Assembly (NCBI RefSeq): GCF_029457495.1
Contig: NZ_CP120361.1
Coordinates: forward strand, 62,001 to 126,000
Length of the DNA: 64,000 nucleotides
Reading direction: 5' to 3'
Origin: Chelativorans sp. AA-79
Lineage (GTDB): Bacteria > Pseudomonadota > Alphaproteobacteria > Rhizobiales > Rhizobiaceae
Shown here piece after piece: positions 26,680-35,406 of this stretch (positions are counted from its first letter, which is position 1; the number at the start of each line of letters is the position of its first letter). Under the pieces are notes generated by a model. It was not told where the DNA came from. It saw only the letters and a program-made list of their open reading frames with translations, and searched no databases. A program made the translations under genes and the position numbers.

Positions 26680-28965
26680 ATGGCGGAAGCCGATAAGAAC
26701 GACAGGGTTGGGCCTTCTGTAAGCGCGCAGGAAGCGCTCGAGTTCCATGCCATGGGCCGGCCTGGAAAGCTGGAGATCAACCCGACAAAGCCGATGGCGA
26801 CCCAGCGCGACCTGTCGCTTGCCTATTCACCCGGCGTAGCCGTGCCCGTGAAGGCGATCGCGGAGGATCCCGGCCGCGCCTTCGACTATACGACCCGCGG
26901 CAATCTGGTGGCGGTGATCTCCAACGGCACCGCGATCCTCGGCCTCGGCAATCTCGGCGCATTAGCCTCCAAGCCCGTGATGGAAGGCAAGGCGGTGCTC
27001 TTCAAGCGCTTCGCCGATGTCGATTCCATCGACCTGGAGGTCGACACCGAAGACGCCGACGAGTTCGTCAATTGCGTGCGTCTGCTCGGGCCCTCCTTCG
27101 GCGGCATTAATCTGGAGGACATCAAGGCGCCGGAATGCTTCATGATCGAAACGCGCCTGCGCGAGCTCATGGACATTCCCGTCTTCCATGACGACCAGCA
27201 CGGCACGGCCATCATCGCGATTGCCGGCCTCATCAACGCGCTGGATCTCACCGGCCGCGACATGAAGACGACACGGCTTGTCTGCAACGGCGCGGGTGCC
27301 GCCGGCATCGCCTGCATCGAGCTTGCCAAGGCCATCGGCTTTGCGCCCGAGAACATCCTCCTCTGCGACACCAAAGGCGTGGTCTACAAGGGGCGCACCG
27401 AAGGCATGAATCAGTGGAAATCGGCGCATGCGGTGGAGACCGACAAGCGTACGCTGTCCGAAGCCGTGGACGGGGCCGACGTCTTCTTCGGTCTTTCGGT
27501 CAAAGGCGCGCTCACGCCCGCCATGGTGCAGTCCATGGCCAAGAACCCGATCATCTTCGCGATGGCCAATCCGGACCCGGAGATCACGCCGGAGGAAGTT
27601 GCCGAGATCCGTACAGACGCCATCATGGCGACCGGCCGCTCGGACTATCCCAACCAGGTCAACAACGTGCTGGGCTTCCCCTACATTTTCCGCGGCGCGC
27701 TCGACGTGCGGGCGACGACGATCAACGACGCCATGAAAGTGGCGGCGGCGGAGGCGCTGGCCTCGCTCGCCCGGCAGGACGTGCCCGACGACGTGGCGGC
27801 CGCCTATCAGGGCAATCGGCCGAAATACGGGCCGAACTACATCATCCCCGTGCCCTTCGACCCGCGTCTGATCACGGCCGTGCCCGCGGCCGTCGCCAAG
27901 GCGGCGATGGATTCGGGCGTGGCCAGGCGCCCCATCCTCGACCTGGAGAGATACGAGAACGAGCTTTCCGCCCGCCGCGACCCGATCGCCTCCACGCTGC
28001 AGCGCATTTCCGACCGCGTCCGCCGCCAGCCGAAGCGCATCGTCTTCGCCGAAGGCGAGGAGGAGCAGGTCATGCGCGCCGCGGTCTCCTACGCGAACCA
28101 GAAGCTCGGCACCGCCATCCTGCTGGGACGCGAGGAGCGCATCCGGGAGACGGCCAAGAATGCCGGCGTCGAGCTTGCGCGGCCCGGCATCGAGATCATC
28201 AATGCCAGACTCTCGCGGCGCAACGGCATCTATGCCGATTACCTCTACGAGCGCCTGCAGCGGAAGGGCTTCCTCTTCCGCGATTGCCAGCGGCTCATCA
28301 ACAACGACCGCAACCATTTCGCCGCCTGCATGGTGGCGCTGGGCGACGCCGACGGCATGGTGACGGGGGTGACCCGCAACTATTCCACCGCGCTCGACGA
28401 CGTGCGGCGTGTGATCGACGCACGGCCCGGCCATCGCGTCATCGGCGCCTCGATCGTGCTCGCGCGGGGACGGACCGTCATCGTGGCCGACACTGCCGTG
28501 CACGACATGCCGGACGCCAACCAGATCGCCGATATCGCCGAGGAGGCAGCGAATTTCGCCCGCCGCATGGGCTATGAGCCGCGCGTCGCGATGCTTGCCT
28601 ACTCCACTTTCGGCCATCCGCCCGGCGAACGCTCGGAACGCGTGCAGGAGGCGGTGAAGATCCTCGACAAACGGCGCGTCGATTTCGAGTATGACGGCGA
28701 GATGGCGGCCGACGTGGCGCTCAACCCGCAGCTCATGCAGCAATATCCCTTCTGCCGCCTTTCGGGCCCTGCCAACGTGCTGGTCATGCCCGCCTTCCAC
28801 TCCGCCTCGATCTCGACCAAGATGCTGCAGGAACTGGGCGGCTCCACGGTGATCGGCCCGCTGCTGGTCGGGCTCAACAAACCGGTGCAGATCGTCTCGC
28901 TCAGCGCGAAGGATTCCGACATCGTCAACATGGCGGCCATCGCCGCCTACAGCGCCGGCGGGTAG
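26680..28965 (+). CDS. maeB: NADP-dependent malic enzyme with phosphotransacetylase-like domain
   Basis: The 761-residue protein fuses a malic enzyme (about residues 1-430, starting LEFHAMGRPGKLEINPTKP and with a FHDDQHGTA metal-site segment) to a phosphotransacetylase-like domain (about 440-761). This is the MaeB architecture of E. coli and rhizobia (TME/DME). It decarboxylates malate to pyruvate and links the TCA cycle to acetyl-CoA supply; the C-terminal domain usually lacks activity and senses acetyl-CoA. Its stop codon lies in the loop of a hairpin. Confidence 0.95.
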   Translation: MAEADKNDRVGPSVSAQEALEFHAMGRPGKLEINPTKPMATQRDLSLAYSPGVAVPVKAIAEDPGRAFDYTTRGNLVAVISNGTAILGLGNLGALASKPVMEGKAVLFKRFADVDSIDLEVDTEDADEFVNCVRLLGPSFGGINLEDIKAPECFMIETRLRELMDIPVFHDDQHGTAIIAIAGLINALDLTGRDMKTTRLVCNGAGAAGIACIELAKAIGFAPENILLCDTKGVVYKGRTEGMNQWKSAHAVETDKRTLSEAVDGADVFFGLSVKGALTPAMVQSMAKNPIIFAMANPDPEITPEEVAEIRTDAIMATGRSDYPNQVNNVLGFPYIFRGALDVRATTINDAMKVAAAEALASLARQDVPDDVAAAYQGNRPKYGPNYIIPVPFDPRLITAVPAAVAKAAMDSGVARRPILDLERYENELSARRDPIASTLQRISDRVRRQPKRIVFAEGEEEQVMRAAVSYANQKLGTAILLGREERIRETAKNAGVELARPGIEIINARLSRRNGIYADYLYERLQRKGFLFRDCQRLINNDRNHFAACMVALGDADGMVTGVTRNYSTALDDVRRVIDARPGHRVIGASIVLARGRTVIVADTAVHDMPDANQIADIAEEAANFARRMGYEPRVAMLAYSTFGHPPGERSERVQEAVKILDKRRVDFEYDGEMAADVALNPQLMQQYPFCRLSGPANVLVMPAFHSASISTKMLQELGGSTVIGPLLVGLNKPVQIVSLSAKDSDIVNMAAIAAYSAGG

Positions 28966-28974
28966 CCCGCCGGC
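28954..28974 (+). terminator. Perfect 9-bp hairpin spanning the maeB stop codon
   Basis: GCCGGCGGG-TAG-CCCGCCGGC is a perfect inverted repeat with only the TAG stop codon in the loop. No T-run follows, so it is not a standard intrinsic terminator; it may slow polymerase or protect the 3' end of the mRNA. Ribosomes terminating there would melt it. Confidence 0.45.
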
Positions 28975-29090
28975 CTTGCCGTCCGCACGCCTGCGGGAAC
29001 ATTCCATGTCCTTCGACCGTTTCGGGACAGCCGCGCATGCCGGGCGAGGAGCATCGCGGCGCCTGAAACCGCAAGACAGGATCAAGCCCG

Positions 29091-29216
29091 ATGAGCAGGA
29101 ATGTCCTGATAGCCATTGCGGCCGCAATTGTGGTCGTGCTCGCGCTCTTTCTCTTCCTTCAGCCGCGCGGCGTCGGCGAGAACGACAACCTGCCGCCGCA
29201 CGCGACGACCGAGTAG
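29091..29216 (+). CDS. 41-residue single-span membrane peptide
   Basis: An ATG frame with GACAGGA ten bases upstream encodes 41 residues: a short basic start (MSRN), a hydrophobic helix VLIAIAAAIVVVLALFLFLQ of about 20 residues and a polar acidic tail GVGENDNLPPHATTE. This is a convincing type of small inner-membrane protein, with the N-terminus likely cytoplasmic by the positive-inside rule. It sits alone between maeB and the phospholipase D gene. No function is known to me; it could simply be a small membrane protein co-transcribed with the phospholipase gene 69 bp downstream. Confidence 0.6.
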   Translation: MSRNVLIAIAAAIVVVLALFLFLQPRGVGENDNLPPHATTE

Positions 29217-29285
29217 GCCTGACGGCTCCGGCGCTCCTCGCCGCATCATCAGCGAACCTATTCCGGCAACACGCGTTGTCCGCTC

Positions 29286-30872
29286 ATGAGCGAGTTTGGT
29301 GAAGGGATGCGCGTGAGAAAAGATGCCTTGCAACAGGCGGCACCCGCCGGCGGCCTGCATCGACCGATCCTGGCGCCGGGGCGCAACTGCCGGCAAATCG
29401 CCACGGCACACCGCGCCTCCTTCCTTGTCGATGCGGAGTCCTATTTTGGCGCGCTGGAAAAGGCGCTGCGGGGAGCGACGCGCTCCGTCTTCATCGTCGG
29501 CTGGGATTTCGATGCGCGCATCCAGCTCCGTCCGCAGGACGGGCCGGATGCCCCGACCCTCGGCGCGATGCTGCGCCATCTGGTGGAGAACCAGCCTGAT
29601 CTGGAGATCCGCATCCTGGTCTGGAGCCTCGCGGCGGTGCACGCGCCGGGCGCTTCCATCCCGCTTGTCTTCGGCGCGGAATGGGAAGAGCATCCGCGTA
29701 TCCATCTGCGGCTGGACACGCACCATCCGATACAGGCGGCCCATCACCAGAAGATCGTGATCATCGATGATTCCCTCGCCTTCGTCGGCGGCATGGACCT
29801 CACCATCGGCCGGTGGGACACCCCGCAGCACGTGCGGGATGATCCGCGCCGGCATTGGCCGGATGGATCGCCCTGCAGCCCGGTGCACGACCTGCAGATG
29901 GCGCTCGACGGGCCTGCGGCGAGAGCCGTGGCACGCGTCGCGCGTGATCGCTGGCGCAGGGCTGTCGGCGAAGAAGTGCCGTTCATGGAGGTGGAGGAGC
30001 GGTGGCCGGAAAATCTGGCCGTGGATTTCACCGAAGTCCCTGTGGCGATCGCCCGGACCGTTCCCGGTCTTGGCGGCAGAAGAGGGGTCGAGGAGATTGC
30101 GGCTCTCACCGACGATCTGCTGTGCGCGGCCGAGCGAAGCATCTATATCGAAGCCCAGTATTTCACGGCGAGGCGCCTGCGCAAAATCCTGCGTCAAGTT
30201 CTCAGCCCGCCGGACGGACCGGAAATCGTGGTCGTCTGCACGCGCCACGCCAATGGCATCATCGAGCGTTTCATCATGGGCGCCAATCGCGAGCGCCTGC
30301 TGCGCAGCCTGAAACGCTGGGACCGCCATGGCCGCCTGCGCGTCTATTGCCCTGTTCTCGACGGCCTGGAGGATGACGGCGCCATGCTCGTTCACGCCAA
30401 GCTGATGATCGCGGACGACCGGTTCCTGCGCATCGGTTCGGCAAATCTCAACAACCGCTCGATGGGGCTCGATACCGAATGCGACGTCGTGATCGAGGCC
30501 GACCGGGCGCAGACCGGCGAGGCGATCGCGCTGTGCCGCGACCGGCTCATTGCCGAGCATCTCGGCGTGGAGCTGGCGCAGGTGCGGGAAACGATGCAGC
30601 GGGAAGGATCGCTGATCCGCACGATCGAGAAACTGAACAGCCGAAGCGGCCGCTGCCTCTGCCCGTTGACCATCGATCCCGGGCCACGACACTCCTTTCC
30701 CGGCACGCGCCTGCTCGACCCGGAGCGACCCTTTCGCGTCATGGAGTGGCTGCGCGCGTTCTGGCGCAGCAGCTTCGGTCAGGAGGCTGTCTCGGATGCC
30801 CGGGATCGGGACAGGAACGCTTCGGAAAGGACGAGCAGGATGCTGCCCATGAAAAGCGGCAGGAGGAAATAG
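29286..30872 (+). CDS. Phospholipase D family protein, cardiolipin synthase ClsB (YbhO)-like
   Basis: The 528-residue protein has two HKD motifs: His154, Lys156, Asp161 in HHQKIVIIDD and His371, Lys373, Asp378 in HAKLMIADD, each followed by a Gly/Ser-rich stretch (FVGGMDL, IGSANLNNRS). These define phospholipase D and cardiolipin synthases. Neighbouring YbhN- and YbhP-like genes mirror the E. coli ybhNOP cluster, where YbhO is ClsB, favouring a lipid role, but the protein is longer than ClsB and has about 150 extra C-terminal residues. ATG 29286 has no clear ribosome binding site; GTG 29313 behind GAAGGG is an alternative start. Its last 94 bp overlap the convergent gene. Confidence 0.82.
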   Translation: MSEFGEGMRVRKDALQQAAPAGGLHRPILAPGRNCRQIATAHRASFLVDAESYFGALEKALRGATRSVFIVGWDFDARIQLRPQDGPDAPTLGAMLRHLVENQPDLEIRILVWSLAAVHAPGASIPLVFGAEWEEHPRIHLRLDTHHPIQAAHHQKIVIIDDSLAFVGGMDLTIGRWDTPQHVRDDPRRHWPDGSPCSPVHDLQMALDGPAARAVARVARDRWRRAVGEEVPFMEVEERWPENLAVDFTEVPVAIARTVPGLGGRRGVEEIAALTDDLLCAAERSIYIEAQYFTARRLRKILRQVLSPPDGPEIVVVCTRHANGIIERFIMGANRERLLRSLKRWDRHGRLRVYCPVLDGLEDDGAMLVHAKLMIADDRFLRIGSANLNNRSMGLDTECDVVIEADRAQTGEAIALCRDRLIAEHLGVELAQVRETMQREGSLIRTIEKLNSRSGRCLCPLTIDPGPRHSFPGTRLLDPERPFRVMEWLRAFWRSSFGQEAVSDARDRDRNASERTSRMLPMKSGRRK

Positions 30873-31735
30873 ACGAACCGAAAGACGAGCACGGCGCCGA
30901 TGAGATGGGCCTGGGGTAAGAGATAGAGCACGACGCTCTCGATCACGCCAAGTCCCCCGGGAACATGCGTGATGACGGTCGCCACATTGGCGCTCACGAA
31001 GGCGGTGGCGACCTCGAGATATGGGATCTCCGCCAGCGACAGCGCGGCCTGATGCAGCGCTGCGGCCACAAAAGCGAAGTTGATCGGGCCGACGATCACC
31101 TGCCCCAGTGCCAGTTTGAGGACCGGCATTTCCACCCGTCTGCCGCGGATATGGAGCGCGCGTCCGCCGAAAAACGCCGTAAGCAGCAGGTAGACGGCGG
31201 GCCAGGCCAGGCAGGCGGCGCCGATCAGGTATACGGTGCCCGGCGTAACGCCGATGACCTTTTCGGCAAGGCCCGGATTGGCGATCAGCCCTATGCCACC
31301 GAGGACCGAAAGCCCGAGTCCCACCGTGAAACCGCAGAAGACGATCACCTTGGCGACTTCCTCTCCGCTCAGTCCCCAGCGCGAATAGAAACGGTATCGG
31401 ACGGCACCGCTGCTCAGCGCCGCAAATCCGATGCTGTGTCCGAGCGAGAGGCTGGTGAAGGAGGCCAGCGCCGCGCGCGGATAGGAGAGCGGGTGCTTGG
31501 CATAGCGCAGCGCCAGCCAGTCGAAGCCGGTCAGACAGAGATAGCTCGCGGCGGTAAATCCCAGCGCGAAGAGAAGCCGGCGAACGGAGACCGCCGTCAC
31601 GGCGCTCACCAGTTCCTCCCATTCGTATTGGGAAAGCGTGCGGTAAAGGAGATAGCTGGCCAGAAGGACCGCCGCCACGGTGATCGCGTAGCCGAGATAG
31701 CGCCGGACTGGTCTGTGGGCCGGAGGCGGCTTCAA
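30779..31735 (-). CDS. YbhN-like membrane protein (UPF0104, LPG synthase transmembrane region)
   Basis: The 318-residue protein has about eight hydrophobic helices and the motifs GHSIGFAALSSGAVRYRFYS and THVPGGLGVIESVVL, which mark the lysylphosphatidylglycerol-synthase/flippase membrane domain family (E. coli YbhN). It lacks the cytosolic synthase domain of MprF, so it may move or present a lipid rather than modify one. The start is TTG 31735, supported by AGGGAGAG eight bases upstream; no ATG or GTG fits. It converges on the phospholipase gene and overlaps it. Confidence 0.85.
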   Translation of the reverse strand: MKPPPAHRPVRRYLGYAITVAAVLLASYLLYRTLSQYEWEELVSAVTAVSVRRLLFALGFTAASYLCLTGFDWLALRYAKHPLSYPRAALASFTSLSLGHSIGFAALSSGAVRYRFYSRWGLSGEEVAKVIVFCGFTVGLGLSVLGGIGLIANPGLAEKVIGVTPGTVYLIGAACLAWPAVYLLLTAFFGGRALHIRGRRVEMPVLKLALGQVIVGPINFAFVAAALHQAALSLAEIPYLEVATAFVSANVATVITHVPGGLGVIESVVLYLLPQAHLIGAVLVFRFVYFLLPLFMGSILLVLSEAFLSRSRASETAS

Positions 31736-31850
31736 CGAAGGACTCTCCCTAAATCGTCATCCCACAACGCTCGTGAGGGCGTTTCCGATCCGCCGGGAGA
31801 AAAAGTCGCGCGCGCCATCAACGATCCGGCAGCTTGAGCGTTGAGCCGCC

Positions 31851-32648
31851 ATGGAGCACGGACAAACCAGCGAGAAAGGACCGTCTGATCACCTCGAACC
31901 GCCTGCCGGCTCGGCCCGCTCCGGCTCTCGGTGGCCGGCGGCCATACGTGTGATGACATGGAACATCCACGGCGGCGTGGGATCCGATGGCCGGCGCGAT
32001 CTGCAGCGAATCGTGGACTTCGTCCGCCGGCACGAGCCCGATCTCGTCGCCCTGCAGGAAGTGGGATCCCGACGCGACGTGGATGGAGCTGCGGAAGCCT
32101 TCGCCTTCCTTGCCGATACGCTCGGCAATCACGCGACGGAAAGCCGCCTCGTCACCGCGCCCGACGGCAATTACGGCCATGCGCTCATAAGCCGGTGGCC
32201 GCTGAACGGCACCGTATGCCACGACATCTCCTATCGGCGCCGCGAGCCGCGCGCTGCGATCGAGGCGGTGGCCGAGACGCCCTTCGGCCCGCTGCACGTG
32301 GTCGCCGCGCATCTGGGCCTGAGCTTCGCCGAACGGCGTCACCAGGCCCAGCTCCTGGCTGCCCTCTTGCGAACGGGGTCGGCGCCCACGGTGCTGCTGG
32401 GCGATCTCAATGACTGGGTCTGGCGGGGTTCCGTGCAAAAGATCCTCAACAACCTCTTTCCCGGCCACACCCACTTCAAGACCTTCCCAGGCTTCTGGCC
32501 GGTCTTCGCGCTCGACCGGATCTATTGCCGGCCGAGCGACATGCTGGCGCGGCACTGGACAGATCCTGCCGCCCGCGCGGCCTCTGACCACCTGCCGGTG
32601 ATTGCCGAGCTGGCGATGGAAGGTGTTTCTGGTCCTATTCGAAGATGA
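31851..32648 (+). CDS. Endonuclease/exonuclease/phosphatase family protein (YbhP-like)
   Basis: The 265-residue protein carries the EEP superfamily motifs in order: MTWNIHGG near 35-42, ALQEVG near 65-70 (Glu68 would bind metal), GDLNDW near 184-189 and the terminal SDHLPV. Such enzymes hydrolyse phosphodiester or phosphomonoester bonds of nucleic acids, inositides or lipids. In E. coli YbhP sits beside the cardiolipin synthase ClsB and YbhN, matching its neighbours here. The first 30 residues are polar and not conserved, so the true start may be later. Its end overlaps the convergent mrp by 14 bp. Confidence 0.85.
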   Translation: MEHGQTSEKGPSDHLEPPAGSARSGSRWPAAIRVMTWNIHGGVGSDGRRDLQRIVDFVRRHEPDLVALQEVGSRRDVDGAAEAFAFLADTLGNHATESRLVTAPDGNYGHALISRWPLNGTVCHDISYRRREPRAAIEAVAETPFGPLHVVAAHLGLSFAERRHQAQLLAALLRTGSAPTVLLGDLNDWVWRGSVQKILNNLFPGHTHFKTFPGFWPVFALDRIYCRPSDMLARHWTDPAARAASDHLPVIAELAMEGVSGPIRR

Positions 32649-33780
32649 TCGCCGGGGCCGTGTCCGCCACTGCTTTTTCAGCCCTCAGCCGCTCCAGAAC
32701 CTTTTCCGCTATGGCGCTGTAGGTCCTGGCCTGTGCGCCTTCGGGGTTCGAGACGACGACCGGTGTGCCGGCGTCCGACATCTCCCGTACATCCATCGTG
32801 AGCGGGACCTCGCCCAGGAAGGGTACGCCGAGGCGCTCTGCCTCCGCCCTCGCGCCGCCATGGCCGAAGATGTCGTATCGGCTGCCGGTATCGGGCGCGA
32901 TGAAATAGCTCATGTTCTCGACGATGCCGAGCACCGGCACCTCCACGCGCCGGAACATGTTGAGGCCCTTGCGCGCATCGATCAAAGCGAGATCCTGCGG
33001 GGTGGAGACGATAACGGCGCCGGCGAGCGGCACCTGCTGCGCCATGGTGAGCTGCGCGTCGCCCGTGCCGGGCGGCATGTCGACCACCATCACGTCGAGC
33101 GGTCCCCAGGCAACGTCGCGCAGGAGCTGGCGCAGGGCGGACATGACCATGGGCCCGCGCCAGATCATGGGCGTCTCTTCCTCCACCAGGAAACCGATGG
33201 ACATGACCTGGATGCCATACGCGTCCATGGGCTTGAGCGTCTTGCTGTCCACCATTTGCGGCTTGCCCGTGAGGCCGAGCAGCCTGGGCATGGAGGGGCC
33301 GTAGATGTCCGCATCCAGGATCCCGACCTTGAGCCCCAGCGCCTGCAGGCCGAGCGCAAGGTTTACCGCAGTGGTGGACTTGCCGACGCCGCCCTTGCCG
33401 CTGGCGACGGCGATGATGGCTTCCACGCCGGGCACGCCCGGCTTCGCCGGCGGCTGCCCCTGGGGGCCGCGAGAGTGCGCCGCCTGCGGTCGCGGGGCGG
33501 GTTTCGGCGGCGCGGCACCCATGCCGCCCTGCCGTTCCGCCGTCAACGCAACAACGGCGCCGGTCACGCCGGGAACGGTTTTCACGGCGCGCTCGGCCGC
33601 CTCGCGCAGCGGCTCAAGCTCCTGCGCGCGCTCGGCCGGCACCGTGATGGAGAAGAACACCTTCCCGTCGGCGATGAAGATCTCCGAAACGAGGCCGAGC
33701 GAGATGATATCGCTCTCGAGATCAGGCCCCTTGATGGTGCTGAGCTTGTCGATGACGGCTTGGCGGCTGACGGCGCTCAT
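32635..33780 (-). CDS. mrp: Mrp/ApbC-type iron-sulfur cluster carrier ATPase
   Basis: The 381-residue protein joins an N-terminal MIP18/DUF59 domain (1-80), a proline-rich linker (about 84-118) and a MinD-like P-loop ATPase with GKGGVGKST at 128-136 and the DADIYGPSMPRLLGL segment. Mrp/ApbC proteins carry [4Fe-4S] clusters. The C-terminal CxxC usual in this family is not visible: the region around ENMSYFIAPDTGSRYDIFGH has no cysteine pair, which distinguishes it from Nbp35/ApbC with CxxC, so its cluster ligation may differ. Confidence 0.92.
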   Translation of the reverse strand: MSAVSRQAVIDKLSTIKGPDLESDIISLGLVSEIFIADGKVFFSITVPAERAQELEPLREAAERAVKTVPGVTGAVVALTAERQGGMGAAPPKPAPRPQAAHSRGPQGQPPAKPGVPGVEAIIAVASGKGGVGKSTTAVNLALGLQALGLKVGILDADIYGPSMPRLLGLTGKPQMVDSKTLKPMDAYGIQVMSIGFLVEEETPMIWRGPMVMSALRQLLRDVAWGPLDVMVVDMPPGTGDAQLTMAQQVPLAGAVIVSTPQDLALIDARKGLNMFRRVEVPVLGIVENMSYFIAPDTGSRYDIFGHGGARAEAERLGVPFLGEVPLTMDVREMSDAGTPVVVSNPEGAQARTYSAIAEKVLERLRAEKAVADTAPAIIFE

Positions 33781-33938
33781 GGCAGCTCACTCTCTTTGCA
33801 TTCGCCTGCCAGATAGTCACATCCGACGGAAATACCAAGCGCCCAGCGGCCAAAAGCTTCAAACGGACACGGGAAAAGCACGGTGCCGTCCAGTGTGCAA
33901 TGATGCGGGCTGGTATAAAACATGGCAAAGGTTGAGCC

Positions 33939-34835
33939 ATGATCGACAAGCTGGAATTCTTCATCGCGCTCGCCAAGGAGCGGCATTTCGGCCGGGCCGC
34001 GGCGGAGCTCGGCGTCACGCAGCCCACGCTTTCCGCCGCCGTAAAACAGCTCGAGGATCAGCTCGGCGTCATGCTCGTGCAGCGCGGGTCGCGCTTCCAG
34101 GGCCTGACACCCGAGGGCCAACGCGTGCTCGAATGGGCGCGCCGCATCGTGGGCGACACGCGCACCATGCGCGAGGAGATGCGCACGGCCAGGCGCGGCC
34201 TTTCCGGCCATGTACGGATCGCAGTCATCCCCACCGCGCTTGCCATGATGCCGGCGCTCACTACGCCGTTTCGCGAGAAGCATCCGGACGTGACCTTTTC
34301 CATCGTTTCCCGCACCTCGCTCGAAGTGCTGACGCTTCTCGAAAATTTCGAGATCGATATCGGCATCACCTATCTCGACAATGAGCCGCTGGGGCGGGTG
34401 GTTTCCGTGCCGCTCTATTCCGAGCGCTACCAACTGATCACCGCGGCGGGGAACCGCTTCTCCGATCGCGAAAGAGTGACCTGGGCGGAGGTGGCCGAGC
34501 TGCCGCTGTGCCTGCTCACGCCGGACATGCAGAACCGGCGCATCATCAATAAGCATCTGGCGGAGGCGGGGGCGACCGTGCACCCCACGCTGGAATCGAA
34601 CTCCATGATCCTGCTCTTCTCCCACATCCGCACGGGCAAATGGGCCTCCATCATGCCGCTCAACCTGGCGGAAGTGCTGGGTTTTGCCGAACCCATCCGG
34701 GCCATCCCCATCGTCGAGCCGGATGCGAGCCACCTGGTGGGCGTGGTGGCGGTGGAGCGTGAGCCGCATACGCCCATGGTCTCCGCCCTGCTCTACGAAG
34801 CGCGGCTGGCGGCGGAGAGCTTTGCGCGCGCTTGA
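33939..34835 (+). CDS. LysR-family regulator of the formate dehydrogenase operon
   Basis: The 298-residue protein starts MIDKLEFFIALAKERHFGRA with a LysR helix-turn-helix (TQPTLSAAVKQLEDQLG, about 32-48) and continues with a periplasmic-binding-like effector domain. Position 97 bp upstream of fdsG and same orientation match the fds-associated LysR regulator seen in rhizobia and Cupriavidus. A 17 bp palindrome overlapping its own stop codon lies between it and fdsG. Formate or a redox signal as effector is only a guess. Confidence 0.88.
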   Translation: MIDKLEFFIALAKERHFGRAAAELGVTQPTLSAAVKQLEDQLGVMLVQRGSRFQGLTPEGQRVLEWARRIVGDTRTMREEMRTARRGLSGHVRIAVIPTALAMMPALTTPFREKHPDVTFSIVSRTSLEVLTLLENFEIDIGITYLDNEPLGRVVSVPLYSERYQLITAAGNRFSDRERVTWAEVAELPLCLLTPDMQNRRIINKHLAEAGATVHPTLESNSMILLFSHIRTGKWASIMPLNLAEVLGFAEPIRAIPIVEPDASHLVGVVAVEREPHTPMVSALLYEARLAAESFARA

Positions 34836-34850
34836 TAGAAGTTTTCTATC
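34834..34850. promoter_or_regulatory. 17 bp palindrome upstream of fdsG, likely LysR-type operator
   Basis: GATAGAA-GTT-TTCTATC is a perfect 7-bp inverted repeat and contains the T-N11-A core expected for LysR-type regulators. It begins within the stop codon of the lysR gene and lies about 83 bp before the fdsG start. AT-rich sequence with possible promoter elements (for example TATATTGATA) follows it. Confidence 0.6.
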
Positions 34851-34932
34851 GTCCGACGGATATGCTATATTGATACAAAGCGGTGATGTCGTATTTCCTC
34901 CATGAGGACAATTCCAGGGAGGGCGCTGCGGC

Positions 34933-35406
34933 ATGCAGCATGCAGGTACCGAGATCGTTTCCGCCGTCATGCCCATTATCGACCGGTGGAAAAAGGAGGA
35001 AGGCCCGCTTCTGCCGATCCTGAACGGCATCTTGCGGGAGCTGGGCCATGTGCCGCGCGAAGCAGTGCCGGTGATCGCGGAGGCGCTGAATCTTTCGCGC
35101 GCCGAGGTCTATGGCGTGGTCTCCTTCTATCACGATTATCGCGAGAACCCGCCGGGGCGGCACGTGCTGAAGCTCTGCCGCGCCGAGGCGTGCCAGTCCA
35201 TGGGCGGCGATGCGATCGCGGAAAGGCTGGAAAGCCTGCTCGGCGTGAAGTTCGGCGAGACGGCGGCCGATGGTTCCGTGACGCTGGAGGCCGTCTATTG
35301 CCTGGGCCTGTGCGCCTGCGCGCCCTCGGCCATGCTGGACGGCGAGGTGGTCGGGCGACTGGACGGCGAGGCGGCCGAAGAGATCGCCCGGGAGGTGCGC
35401 CTATGA
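34933..35406 (+). CDS. fdsG: NAD-dependent formate dehydrogenase gamma subunit
   Basis: The 157-residue protein is a NuoE-like [2Fe-2S] subunit with ligands Cys82, Cys87, Cys123 and Cys127 (CRAEAC and CLGLC). It transfers electrons between the FMN and iron-sulfur centres of the FdsB/FdsA complex. The VYGVVSFYHDY segment is typical. It begins the fds operon and its stop overlaps the fdsB start (ATGA). Confidence 0.95.
   Translation: MQHAGTEIVSAVMPIIDRWKKEEGPLLPILNGILRELGHVPREAVPVIAEALNLSRAEVYGVVSFYHDYRENPPGRHVLKLCRAEACQSMGGDAIAERLESLLGVKFGETAADGSVTLEAVYCLGLCACAPSAMLDGEVVGRLDGEAAEEIAREVRL

Noticed and set aside
29082..31622. Minus-strand open frame of 846 codons across the phospholipase and YbhN-like genes
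   Set aside because: It covers the clear HKD motifs of the plus-strand gene and reads through the YbhN-like gene in another frame; composition is non-protein-like.
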